64,000 nucleotides of DNA, taken from Atlantibacter sp032062175 (GTDB taxonomy: Bacteria; Pseudomonadota; Gammaproteobacteria; Enterobacterales; Enterobacteriaceae). Position numbers and translations under genes: made by a program. The stretch covers positions 372,001 through 436,000 of the forward strand of contig NZ_DAMBQK010000001.1 of assembly GCF_032062175.1 (NCBI RefSeq), written 5' to 3'. The notes beneath the pieces are model-generated. The model was not told the origin of the DNA and did no database searches. It saw only the letters and a program-made list of their open reading frames with translations. The stretch's first letter is position 1, and every line of letters begins with the position of its first letter. Below are positions 1 to 8,312 of this stretch, piece by piece.

Positions 1-326
1 TGAACATCATGCTGGTGTCCGTTACTGAACGGACGCGGGAAATCGGCATCCGGATGGCGGTTGGCGCGCGGGCCAGCGATGTATTACAACAGTTTCTCAT
101 CGAGGCGGTGCTGGTCTGCCTGGTCGGCGGCGCACTGGGCATTGGGCTATCCTTACTTATCGCTTTTACCTTACAGTTGTTCCTGCCCGGCTGGCAGATC
201 GGCTTTTCGGGGCTGGCGCTATTAACGGCGTTTGTCTGTTCTACCGCCACCGGTATCTTGTTTGGCTGGCTGCCGGCGCGCAACGCCGCGCGGTTAAATC
301 CGGTGGATGCGCTGGCGCGGGAGTAA
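1..326 (+). CDS. macB: MacB C-terminal end (partial), macrolide/enterotoxin export ABC transporter
   Basis: The gene enters from the left edge; only about the last 107 codons are present, read in frame from base 3 to the TAA at 324-326. MacB is an inner-membrane ABC transporter that works with MacA and TolC. The visible part is the end of the FtsX-like permease domain: the conserved ERTREIGIRMAVGAR segment just before the last transmembrane helices, two hydrophobic segments, and the typical closing PARNAARLNPVDALARE tail. The ATPase domain lies outside the window. The neighbour cspD is convergent, as in E. coli. Confidence 0.93.
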   Translation, partial: NIMLVSVTERTREIGIRMAVGARASDVLQQFLIEAVLVCLVGGALGIGLSLLIAFTLQLFLPGWQIGFSGLALLTAFVCSTATGILFGWLPARNAARLNPVDALARE

Positions 327-399
327 TCTCAGAAAAAGTAAAATGCCAGCGCGGAGGCTGGCATTTTAGGTGTGGGATGTACACAATAAAACAGACGCG

Positions 400-624
400 T
401 TAAGCGACTGCCGTCTCTGCTTCCAGAGGAACGATGAGGCTGGCATGGTTGCCTTTGGGCCCCTGATGTACATCAAACCTGACAACTTGTCCGGCTTTGA
501 GCGTACGGTAACCATCCATCTGGATGGTGGAATAGTGGGCGAATATGTCTTCGCCGCCGCCTTCAGGGCAGATAAAACCAAACCCTTTGGCATTATTGAA
601 CCACTTAACAGTACCCGTCTCCAT
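400..624 (-). CDS. cspD: Cold-shock-like protein CspD, replication inhibitor
   Basis: A 74-residue single cold-shock domain protein, the usual length for CspD. The RNP1 motif KGFGFI and RNP2-type motif DIFAHY, which bind single-stranded nucleic acid, are both intact. The start is METGTVKWFNN at 622-624; a longer upstream reading in the same frame adds residues unlike any CSP and is not used. In E. coli CspD is made in stationary phase, is a toxic inhibitor of replication, and is degraded by Lon. It is divergent from clpS, the conserved enterobacterial arrangement. Confidence 0.97.
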   Translation of the reverse strand: METGTVKWFNNAKGFGFICPEGGGEDIFAHYSTIQMDGYRTLKAGQVVRFDVHQGPKGNHASLIVPLEAETAVA

Positions 625-949
625 GCTTCGACATCCTTCATGAATCTTATAAGTAAGATGGAATGAACCGGTGGGTGAGGGTGCGCTGTTCAAAACCTCG
701 CCAACTCACGCCTGTACAATTTAGAGAAATCAGGCAACGCGTCAAGCGTCTGACGGGGTGAAATGGACAAGAATCAGTCAAAATTTTGAAGCAGTTAACG
801 CTATTGCCATTAATGTGACAATGTTCGCGGATAGCAACGATAGATGATAGTTATCTGTAAGTTAAGGTAGATTCAAATGGCGTATAACTGGATGAGCAGC
901 GGGCTGACGGCCTGCTTACTGTTTAGTTAACCAGCGATGAAAGTGGGCA
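625..949. promoter_or_regulatory. cspD-clpS divergent intergenic region
   Basis: These 325 bases separate the divergent cspD and clpS starts and must hold both promoters. The region is fairly AT-rich in its middle. No strong sigma-70 promoter can be assigned by eye. It also contains a 17-codon open frame at 877-930 in the clpS direction, entered separately. No repeat or RNA gene was recognised. Confidence 0.6.
877..930 (+). CDS. Possible 17-residue upstream peptide ahead of clpS (very tentative)
   Basis: An ATG at 877 is preceded by an AAGGT sequence at a usable distance and opens a 17-codon frame (MAYNWMSSGLTACLLFS) that ends at TAA 928-930, 19 bases before clpS. It could be a leader peptide coupling translation to clpS, or a chance frame. 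Nothing about the peptide is recognised. Conservation of the frame among related genomes would be the test. Confidence 0.15.
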   Translation: MAYNWMSSGLTACLLFS

Positions 950-1270
950 ATGGGTAAGACGAACGAATGGTTGGATTTTGAGCGACTGGCGGAAAATAAG
1001 CTCGATGAGGGGCTAAAACCGCCATCTATGTATAAAGTTATGTTAATGAACGATGATTACACGCCAATGGAATTTGTTATTGACGTGCTACAAAAGTTCT
1101 TTTCTTATGATGTAGAGCGTGCAACACAATTGATGCTGACGGTTCACTATCAAGGGAAAGCCATCTGCGGCATTTTCACCGCAGAAGTCGCTGAGACCAA
1201 AGTGGCGATGGTGAATCAATATGCCAGGAAGCACGAGCATCCGTTGCTGTGTACGCAGGAACTAGCCTGA
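950..1270 (+). CDS. clpS: ClpS, N-end-rule adaptor for ClpAP
   Basis: A protein of 106 residues, the same length as E. coli ClpS and nearly identical in its core. It binds substrates with N-terminal Leu, Phe, Tyr or Trp and delivers them to ClpA. The hydrophobic-pocket region NDDYTPMEFVIDVL and the ClpA-contacting segments around HYQGKAICG and EVAETKV are intact. The flexible N-terminal tail (about residues 1-25) is the most divergent part, as usual. clpA follows after 28 bases, so the two are very likely cotranscribed. Confidence 0.98.
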   Translation: MGKTNEWLDFERLAENKLDEGLKPPSMYKVMLMNDDYTPMEFVIDVLQKFFSYDVERATQLMLTVHYQGKAICGIFTAEVAETKVAMVNQYARKHEHPLLCTQELA

Positions 1271-1298
1271 ACGGCGAATTATATTGAGGGGGGTGCCT

Positions 1299-3572
1299 AT
1301 GCTCAACCAGGAACTGGAACTCAGTTTAAACATGGCTTTCGCCAGAGCGCGCGAGCACCGACATGAGTTTATGACCGTCGAGCATCTGTTACTGGCTTTG
1401 CTCAGTAACCCATCGGCCCGCGAAGCGCTGGAAGCGTGTTCTGTGGATCTGGTGGCGCTGCGACAGGAACTTGAAGCCTTCATCGAACAAACCACGCCCG
1501 TGCTCCCGGCGAGCGAAGAGGAGCGCGACACCCAGCCGACGTTGAGTTTTCAACGCGTGCTGCAACGCGCCGTATTCCACGTACAGTCGTCAGGCCGTAG
1601 CGAAGTGACAGGCGCGAACGTGCTGGTGGCAATTTTCAGCGAGCAGGAATCCCAGGCTGCCTATCTGCTGCGTAAACATGAAGTCAGCCGTCTTGACGTG
1701 GTGAACTTCATTTCTCACGGCACGCGCAAAGATGAACCGCATCAATCCAGCGGCTCAGAAAATCCAGTTAACGAAGAGCAAGCAGGCGGGGAGGAGCGTA
1801 TGGAAAACTTCACCACCAATCTCAACCAGCTTGCGCGCGTCGGCGGAATAGACCCGCTGATTGGCCGTGATAAGGAGCTGGAGCGGGCAATCCAGGTGCT
1901 GTGCCGCCGTCGGAAAAACAACCCGCTGCTGGTGGGTGAATCCGGAGTCGGTAAAACCGCCATCGCCGAGGGCCTCGCCTGGCGTATTGTTCAGGGTGAC
2001 GTGCCGGAAATCATGGCAGACTGCAATATCTATTCGCTGGATATCGGTTCGCTGCTGGCGGGCACCAAATACCGCGGCGATTTTGAAAAACGCTTTAAAG
2101 CCCTGCTTAAACAACTGGAGCAGGATACCAACAGCATCCTGTTTATTGATGAGATCCACACCATTATTGGTGCGGGCGCGGCGTCGGGCGGGCAGGTGGA
2201 TGCCGCCAACCTGATTAAACCGCTGCTTTCCAGCGGCAAAATCCGCGTGATCGGCTCTACCACCTATCAGGAATTCAGCAATATTTTTGAAAAAGACCGC
2301 GCTCTGGCGCGTCGCTTCCAGAAAATTGACATTACTGAGCCGTCGGTCGAAGAAACGGTGCAGATCATTAACGGTCTGAAACCGAAATACGAAGCGCATC
2401 ACGATGTGCGTTATACCGCCAAAGCAGTGCGTGCCGCCGTGGAGCTGTCGGTCAAATACATCAATGACCGCCATCTGCCGGATAAAGCTATCGACGTCAT
2501 CGACGAAGCCGGTGCCCGTGCTCGCCTGATGCCGGTAAGCAAGCGCAAGAAAACCGTCAACGTGGCGGATATCGAATCGGTGGTGGCGCGTATTGCCCGT
2601 ATCCCGGAGAAAAGCGTCTCGGCCAGCGATCGCGATACCCTGAAGAGCCTTGGCGACCGCCTGAAAATGCTGGTATTCGGCCAGGATACCGCTATTGAGG
2701 CCTTAACCGAAGCCATCAAGATGAGCCGTGCCGGTCTGGGTCACGACCGTAAGCCGGTGGGTTCATTCCTGTTCGCCGGGCCGACCGGGGTGGGGAAAAC
2801 CGAAGTCACCGTCCAACTGGCGAAATCGCTGGGGATTGAACTGCTGCGCTTTGATATGTCCGAGTATATGGAACGCCATACCGTCAGCCGTTTGATTGGC
2901 GCGCCTCCGGGCTATGTCGGGTTCGACCAGGGCGGGCTGCTGACCGATGCCGTTATCAAGCATCCCCATGCGGTCCTGCTGCTTGATGAAATCGAAAAAG
3001 CGCATCCGGACGTGTTTAACCTGCTGTTGCAGGTGATGGACAACGGTACGCTGACCGACAACAACGGCCGCAAGGCGGATTTCCGCAATGTGATCCTGGT
3101 GATGACCACTAACGCCGGTGTCCGTGAAACCGAGCGTAAGACCATCGGTCTTATCCAGCAGGACAACAGCACCGACGCGATGGAAGAGATCAAGAAGATC
3201 TTCACGCCGGAATTCCGTAACCGTCTGGATAACATTATCTGGTTCAACCATCTCAGCACCGAGGTGATTCATCAGGTGGTCGACAAGTTTATCGTCGAAC
3301 TCCAGGTGCAACTGGATCAGAAAGGCGTTTCTCTGGAAGTGAGCCAGGAATCGCGTGACTGGCTGGCAGAGAAAGGGTACGACCGGGCGATGGGCGCACG
3401 TCCAATGGCGCGCGTTATCCAGGACAACCTGAAAAAACCGTTGGCTAACGAACTGCTGTTCGGTTCGCTGGTGGATGGCGGCCAGGTAACGGTGGCGCTG
3501 GATAAAGAGAAGGGCGAATTGACCTATCACTTCCAGAGCGCGCAAAAGCACAAGCCGGAAGCGGCGCACTAA
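1299..3572 (+). CDS. clpA: ClpA, AAA+ unfoldase of the ClpAP protease
   Basis: A 757-residue Hsp100 protein (758 in E. coli). It has an N-terminal Clp_N repeat domain (about 1-145), a variable acidic linker, and two AAA+ modules with Walker A motifs GESGVGKT (213-220, Lys219) and GPTGVGKT (about Lys500). The Walker B segments LFIDEIH and LLLDEIEKA and the ClpP-binding IGL-type loop (KTIGLIQQD) are present. The start MLNQELELS at 1299 follows a strong GAGGGGGG ribosome site; an in-frame ATG 15 bases upstream lacks spacing for it. It unfolds substrates and threads them into ClpP, with ClpS (just upstream) as adaptor. Confidence 0.98.
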   Translation: MLNQELELSLNMAFARAREHRHEFMTVEHLLLALLSNPSAREALEACSVDLVALRQELEAFIEQTTPVLPASEEERDTQPTLSFQRVLQRAVFHVQSSGRSEVTGANVLVAIFSEQESQAAYLLRKHEVSRLDVVNFISHGTRKDEPHQSSGSENPVNEEQAGGEERMENFTTNLNQLARVGGIDPLIGRDKELERAIQVLCRRRKNNPLLVGESGVGKTAIAEGLAWRIVQGDVPEIMADCNIYSLDIGSLLAGTKYRGDFEKRFKALLKQLEQDTNSILFIDEIHTIIGAGAASGGQVDAANLIKPLLSSGKIRVIGSTTYQEFSNIFEKDRALARRFQKIDITEPSVEETVQIINGLKPKYEAHHDVRYTAKAVRAAVELSVKYINDRHLPDKAIDVIDEAGARARLMPVSKRKKTVNVADIESVVARIARIPEKSVSASDRDTLKSLGDRLKMLVFGQDTAIEALTEAIKMSRAGLGHDRKPVGSFLFAGPTGVGKTEVTVQLAKSLGIELLRFDMSEYMERHTVSRLIGAPPGYVGFDQGGLLTDAVIKHPHAVLLLDEIEKAHPDVFNLLLQVMDNGTLTDNNGRKADFRNVILVMTTNAGVRETERKTIGLIQQDNSTDAMEEIKKIFTPEFRNRLDNIIWFNHLSTEVIHQVVDKFIVELQVQLDQKGVSLEVSQESRDWLAEKGYDRAMGARPMARVIQDNLKKPLANELLFGSLVDGGQVTVALDKEKGELTYHFQSAQKHKPEAAH

Positions 3573-3651
3573 TTGCGGTCACGTTGAAAACCCGGGCATT
3601 AGTCTTAATGCCAATCGGTTAGGAATTGGTTGACCGATCCGGTAGCTGTGC

Positions 3652-3686
3652 AAAATCCGTAATCTCGCAGGGATTACGGATTTTTT
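3652..3686 (+). terminator. Rho-independent terminator after clpA
   Basis: A perfect 11-bp stem (AATCCGTAATC, 3654-3664, pairing with 3672-3682), a 7-base loop and a run of six T. It ends the clpS-clpA transcript about 80 bases past the stop codon. A smaller perfect hairpin (GGCATTA / TAATGCC, about 3595-3612) sits closer to clpA. Confidence 0.85.
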
Positions 3687-3731
3687 ATGCTATATGATGC
3701 AGCCTTTAGGCGAACCGCTAACTGACAAGTA

Positions 3732-5027
3732 TTAGGCATTAGCCCGGTTTTTTATGCGGGATTGATTATAAACCCAGGCAAGGCAGACCAGGTGCTGGCT
3801 TGCTACGTTGGCGCTCAGGCTGGCCGCGTTAATCCACCAGGGTTGAGACGCTAACCAGGAAAAAAAGGCGTTACAGCTGGATACCGACACAAGCGAGGGG
3901 ATTGTGGTCCCAGGCTGGCCAGTCAATAACCCCACCATTTTAGTCGACGCCCCGTTTCCCCACTGTTGCCACACATTATCCCACCATCCGATGCGCCATG
4001 TGCCGTTGTGGTTTAGGGGGCCTTGTGGCGTGCCTGGAGGCATAGATTCTTCCACCACAAACCAAAGGTGCGTTGCACCAGCCCGAACTTCCTGCGCCCA
4101 GGCGGTGATAGCCGCGCCGCGTAAAACGCATTCATGGACAAGATAATGTTCGTCGACACAAGCGAAACGGCGCTTAAGACGCTGGAAATGCCCATGGATA
4201 GCGATGACGGGGCGAACGATATCCCCCCGATCGTTGCGTTTGAGGACGGCACTTCCGTAATTAATCTCATCAAACTGGCTGCGCTTCATGAACTGAACTT
4301 CCTGAAGCTTTACTCTTTCCAGCACTGGCTTGAAATCAGCTTGAGCAGCGGGTGCGGATAAATGCGCGGAAGGCTGATAGTGCAGCGTCTCGTCAGCACG
4401 CCAGGCAGCATAGTTGGTTGTGACTTGTAAAATATCGCCTGTGATTGCATCCGCGCTAACGATGATATAAAGCAGCTGATTCGCTTTTTGCCCCTGAAAG
4501 GCAATCCGCCCGGTTCCCGTCGCCATTTTTGTTACGCTTGCAGGCGAAGGGCACAAGCGTTGTTCGCACCAAAGGGCCGCCAGGGAAAGTTCGCGATAAT
4601 GCGTGGTATCGTTACGGTGAATCCCCTGGCGAAGCTGTGCCAGTATGCGGGTTATCTTTTCGTTGTTAACTGACGTCGTCTGCTGTGGGGTAAAGACTTT
4701 TTTGCAGCGTCGGCACTGGAGCCGGGTTTTTCCAGCCCTGGTTCTCCCGTACCGAATAGTCTCGGTGCTATAACAGCCTGGGCAGCCTTGTCCGGTTGCG
4801 CCGAGATTTCTCTGCATAAAATGCGAGAACCAGTGATTGCACGCTTGTTCATCGAACCACGGCGGCAAGCCTCCACACTTTACGCACTCCAGCGCTTTAT
4901 AGCCCAGACGGTAAACAGGAAAAACATAGTCGACAGCATCCGCTATCCCCAGATTAGGGCAGGACCAGCTTTTACACACATTTAAACGGATCTTAAAATT
5001 GCTTTCCATCGCCTTAAACCAACTCAT
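3732..5027 (-). CDS. InsA-type N-terminal zinc-ribbon protein, function unknown
   Basis: A 431-residue protein that I cannot assign to a characterised gene. Two four-cysteine zinc sites can be seen near the N-terminus: C18/C23 with C48/C51, and C82/C85 (CPGC) with C105/C108 (CRRC). The second site, with GYxTxRYGRTRAGKTRLQCRRC-like spacing, resembles the zinc ribbon of IS1 InsA and IS1595 transposases. The remaining 300 residues carry no DDE motif that I can place with confidence. No terminal inverted repeats or target duplications flank the gene, so it looks like a solitary domesticated or transposase-derived regulator rather than an IS. The start at 5025-5027 lacks a clear ribosome site; ATG at 5007-5009 is an alternative. 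It is divergent from the nucleotidase gene. Confidence 0.55.
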   Translation of the reverse strand: MSWFKAMESNFKIRLNVCKSWSCPNLGIADAVDYVFPVYRLGYKALECVKCGGLPPWFDEQACNHWFSHFMQRNLGATGQGCPGCYSTETIRYGRTRAGKTRLQCRRCKKVFTPQQTTSVNNEKITRILAQLRQGIHRNDTTHYRELSLAALWCEQRLCPSPASVTKMATGTGRIAFQGQKANQLLYIIVSADAITGDILQVTTNYAAWRADETLHYQPSAHLSAPAAQADFKPVLERVKLQEVQFMKRSQFDEINYGSAVLKRNDRGDIVRPVIAIHGHFQRLKRRFACVDEHYLVHECVLRGAAITAWAQEVRAGATHLWFVVEESMPPGTPQGPLNHNGTWRIGWWDNVWQQWGNGASTKMVGLLTGQPGTTIPSLVSVSSCNAFFSWLASQPWWINAASLSANVASQHLVCLAWVYNQSRIKNRANA

Positions 5028-5069
5028 ATTGTTTGTTCATGATTTTTATAGGCTGCAGAAATAAGCTGT

Positions 5070-5085
5070 CGTGAACAGAGTCACA
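5070..5085. promoter_or_regulatory. Candidate CRP (cAMP receptor protein) site
   Basis: The palindrome CGTGA-ACAGAG-TCACA differs from the CRP consensus TGTGA-N6-TCACA by one base. It lies 58 bases upstream of the nucleotidase start codon and 42 bases from the start of the divergent zinc-ribbon gene. If class II, transcription would start near 5119, with TATGAA (5103-5108) or AAAATA (5107-5112) as possible -10 element. Assigned by pattern only. Confidence 0.45.
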
Positions 5086-5142
5086 AATTTCATTCACCTG
5101 TTTATGAAAATAGCTATCTCTTTTTTTAATTAAGGATGAACG

Positions 5143-6693
5143 ATGAAACGCACAGTGATTTCTACTCTGTTAATGATGAGTTTTTCTGCAAGCGTTATGG
5201 CGCAGGATGTCACTATTATTTACACTAACGACCTGCACGCGCATGTTGAGCCTTATAAAGTCCCATGGATAGCAAAAGGTGAAAGACCAGTGGGTGGATT
5301 TGCCAATATTTCCACGCTAGTTAAGCAGGAAAAAGCCAAAAATAAAGCAACGTTTTATTTTGATGCGGGTGATTATTTTACCGGGCCTTATATCAGTAGC
5401 ATGACGAAAGGCAAAGCAATAATTGATATTATGAATACGATGTCCGTGGATGCCGCATCAGTCGGTAATCATGAATTCGATCATGGTTGGGATAACACGC
5501 TATTGCAGTTGAGTCAGGCGAAATTCCCTATCCTGCTTGGCAATGTCTTTTATCAAAACAGCCAGCTACCGTTCTGGAATAAACCGTATACCATCCTGGA
5601 AAAAGACGGGGTAAAAATTGGTGTTATCGGTTTGCACGGTGTATTCGCATTTAATGATACGGTGTCAGCGTCGATGCGTCAGGGCATTGAAGCGCGAGAT
5701 GAAGTCAAGTATCTCCAGCACTATCTCGATGAATTACACAATAAAGTGGATCTTACGGTTGCGCTGATTCATGAAGGCGTACCGGCCCGTCAGTCAAGTA
5801 TCGGCAACACCGATGTAAAACGTGCGCTGGATAAAGATATTCAAACTGCAAAAAATGTGAAGGGCCTGGATATTCTAATCACTGGGCATGCTCATGTTGG
5901 TACGCCGGAGCCTATCAAAGTCGGAAATACTTTGATTCTCTCGACAGATAGCGGCGGGATTGATGTCGGTAAATTGGTATTGGATATCAACCTGAAAACC
6001 CATCGCCATGAAACGAAGAATTTTGAGCTTAAAACGATCTATGCCGATCAGTGGAAACCCGATCCCGTCACCCAGCAGGTGATTGATGACTGGAATAAAA
6101 AACTCTCCAAAACCGTTCAGCAAAAAATTGGTGAAAGTCCGATTAACCTGACCAGGGCGTATGGCGAATCTTCGCCGCTGGGTAATTTATTCACTGATGC
6201 GATGATAGCGGCGGCACCGGATGCGCAAATCGCCCTCACTAATTCCGGCGGGTTGCGCGCCGATCTGAATGCTGGCCCTGTTACGCTTGGCGACATTATC
6301 AGCGCGTTTCCTTTCCCCAATGAATTAACTGTGATGGACTTAACGGGGAAATCCTTACGCGACCTGATGGAGCATGCTGCTTCGCTTAGCAATGGCGTAT
6401 TACAGGTCTCTCAAGGCGCAGAGATGCGTTATGACACACATAAGCCAGCCGGGCAGAAAGTTGTCTCTTTTACCCTTGATGGCAAACCTATTGAAGATTC
6501 AAAAACCTACCGTGTTGCAACCAACAGTTTTCTTGCTCCGGGCGGGGATGGTTTTACCGCATTCACTGAAGGGAAAAATAAGCAAGTACGCGGAGGCTAT
6601 AACCTGTCGGATGCCGTTATCGAATATCTGAAAAAAGGTCATACCATCGATCCTCAGAAGGTTAACGAAATGCGTGTGGCTGAAAGTAAATAA
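5143..6693 (+). CDS. Secreted 5'-nucleotidase / UDP-sugar hydrolase family protein (UshA-like)
   Basis: A 516-residue exported metallophosphoesterase. Residues 1-20 are a Sec signal peptide (cleavage after SVMA). The calcineurin-like metal site is complete: D30 and H32 (TNDLHAH), D77 (DAGD), N109-H110-E111 (GNHE), H210 and GHAH (248-251). The 5'-nucleotidase C-terminal domain follows, with NSGGLR (367-372) and APGGDGF (465-471) forming the nucleotide pocket. It probably hydrolyses nucleotides or nucleotide diphosphate sugars in the periplasm. It is shorter than E. coli UshA (550) and clearly divergent from it, so it is likely an extra, acquired paralogue. Base composition looks lower in G+C than the flanking core genes. 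The arylsulfotransferase-like gene starts 52 bases downstream, suggesting an operon. Confidence 0.85.
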   Translation: MKRTVISTLLMMSFSASVMAQDVTIIYTNDLHAHVEPYKVPWIAKGERPVGGFANISTLVKQEKAKNKATFYFDAGDYFTGPYISSMTKGKAIIDIMNTMSVDAASVGNHEFDHGWDNTLLQLSQAKFPILLGNVFYQNSQLPFWNKPYTILEKDGVKIGVIGLHGVFAFNDTVSASMRQGIEARDEVKYLQHYLDELHNKVDLTVALIHEGVPARQSSIGNTDVKRALDKDIQTAKNVKGLDILITGHAHVGTPEPIKVGNTLILSTDSGGIDVGKLVLDINLKTHRHETKNFELKTIYADQWKPDPVTQQVIDDWNKKLSKTVQQKIGESPINLTRAYGESSPLGNLFTDAMIAAAPDAQIALTNSGGLRADLNAGPVTLGDIISAFPFPNELTVMDLTGKSLRDLMEHAASLSNGVLQVSQGAEMRYDTHKPAGQKVVSFTLDGKPIEDSKTYRVATNSFLAPGGDGFTAFTEGKNKQVRGGYNLSDAVIEYLKKGHTIDPQKVNEMRVAESK

Positions 6694-6745
6694 TATTTCT
6701 TAATCAGATGGTCATTTGACGTTATTTCATAAAAAGGAGAATCAT

Positions 6746-8281
6746 ATGTCGGTTGTTTATATTGGAACTACGCTCGCCCCGGCGAACAATCAGTTGGCTG
6801 CTTATGTTAGCTTTACCAGCGATGAACCGGTAATTTATTCTTATAAAGTGATAAAACGGTCGACCAGTTCAACCAGTATGGATTTTAACTATACGCATAA
6901 TGAATGGGTTACTACTATTAACAGCGTGATAAAAGTCCCTGTTATTGGCCTTTATGCAAATTATAACAATGAAGTTCAGTTTATATTCACAAACGAGGCT
7001 GGTGCCGAGGTCTACAACAAGGTGATCAACATCAGCACCCTTGGGCAGAGCTATCGTGAGTCGACAATATTTCATCTCGCTATCAACCAAACCGATCCGG
7101 AAAAATTTTCAACTGTATGGGACAACAGTTGGTTAATGACCACACTTTGCGATGGCTACGATCAGAACGGTGATTTACGTTGTTATTACGCGTTGCCTTA
7201 TCGAAACCAAATGTTAAAAACCCATAATGGGTATTTCTACATCGGCAGTGACGAAGATGAACACTGGTATGGGCGGCGTTTTTATAAAATAGATATTCTG
7301 GGAAACGAAATTCTTGAGTATCAATTACGCGATTCCGATGGCAACCTCTATGCCAATACACACGATTTGGTATGGGATTCCACAGGGGCGCTATATATGA
7401 TTGGTAACGATAGCCCTGACCGGTCCACCAATACCATGCGACAGGATGCGTGGATTTTAAAATTCAACGATCTGACGGGGAAAATGATTTGGGCGAAGAA
7501 TTATACCCGTGAATTTGATGATGCTAATATCCTGAATAACAGCCCAACCAATGATGCCCATCTTAATTCGCTGTGCTGGCTTCCCGCGAGTAGCGTGAAT
7601 AGCGAAGCAATTATTGTCCATACCCGTTCTACAAGTGTTACTTTCGGAATATCGCCTGATGATGGGCGTATTTTATGGACAATCAATACCGGGGGGGTCA
7701 ATCCCCAGTTCCCGAAAGGTCAAGCGGTAACCCGGTTAGACACCGCGGGGATCATCAATAAAGAGAATGGTGCGCATACTGTTTTGATTACCGCTAACAG
7801 TGCATTTGATGGTTTTACTACCTCAGGCCCAGGAAAATTTGTCTTTTCTGTTTTTGATAATCGATCCTGTATGGACAGTGACGGCGTACCCGTCACGCGA
7901 CCCATTACAGAAGATGCCAGTTCAGCCGCCTTCCAGACTAAACCGGCGCGGGTACTGTTTTATCGAGTCGATCTTAACGCGAACACGGTGGTGGAGGATA
8001 CGCATTCGCCCATCGAATTACCTGCAACGCCGGTTCCACAGATCACCGATTTTATGGGGGCGGTATTTGATCACAACGATCACTACACAATATACACAAA
8101 CCATGCGCGTTCGTTTTTCATCAGCGATGTTAACGGGAATATTATCGCCAGTATTTATGATGTGATCTGCACGCTAGACGGCTATCCCGAATTCCCCGGT
8201 GAATGCTACCGGGCCAGGCTTTTTGCCCGCAATGAGCTGACTGACTTAGTGAATACAGCGGTTGTGGCAGCTAATGGCTAA
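6746..8281 (+). CDS. Arylsulfotransferase (AssT)-like beta-propeller protein, apparently cytoplasmic and lacking the catalytic His
   Basis: A 511-residue protein. The start at 6746 is set by AAGGAG at 6734-6739; an ATG 30 bases upstream in frame has no such site. Residues 1-100 match the arylsulfotransferase N-terminal beta domain (VPVIGLYANYNNEV, 64-77), and the rest reads as the AssT propeller: THD (H206), AHLNS (H272) and HTRS (R294) resemble the sulfate-site residues His252, His356 and Arg374 of E. coli AssT. Where AssT has its sulfurylated His436 (WTQHTAW...FDNG), this protein reads TANSAF...FDNR, with Asn351 at the nucleophile position and a spacing of 79 from H272 (80 in AssT). No signal peptide is visible, and the AssT disulfide cysteines before the nucleophile are not seen. 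Family assignment is good; enzymatic activity is doubtful. No dsbL/dsbI partner genes are nearby. Confidence 0.7.
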   Translation: MSVVYIGTTLAPANNQLAAYVSFTSDEPVIYSYKVIKRSTSSTSMDFNYTHNEWVTTINSVIKVPVIGLYANYNNEVQFIFTNEAGAEVYNKVINISTLGQSYRESTIFHLAINQTDPEKFSTVWDNSWLMTTLCDGYDQNGDLRCYYALPYRNQMLKTHNGYFYIGSDEDEHWYGRRFYKIDILGNEILEYQLRDSDGNLYANTHDLVWDSTGALYMIGNDSPDRSTNTMRQDAWILKFNDLTGKMIWAKNYTREFDDANILNNSPTNDAHLNSLCWLPASSVNSEAIIVHTRSTSVTFGISPDDGRILWTINTGGVNPQFPKGQAVTRLDTAGIINKENGAHTVLITANSAFDGFTTSGPGKFVFSVFDNRSCMDSDGVPVTRPITEDASSAAFQTKPARVLFYRVDLNANTVVEDTHSPIELPATPVPQITDFMGAVFDHNDHYTIYTNHARSFFISDVNGNIIASIYDVICTLDGYPEFPGECYRARLFARNELTDLVNTAVVAANG

Positions 8282-8312
8282 GCCTGTTTGACACCAGGGT
8301 AGTAAGTATAAA

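Noticed and set aside
3732..5027. Complete IS1-type insertion sequence
   Set aside because: Only the zinc-ribbon resembles InsA; there is no InsB frame, no terminal inverted repeat and no target duplication.
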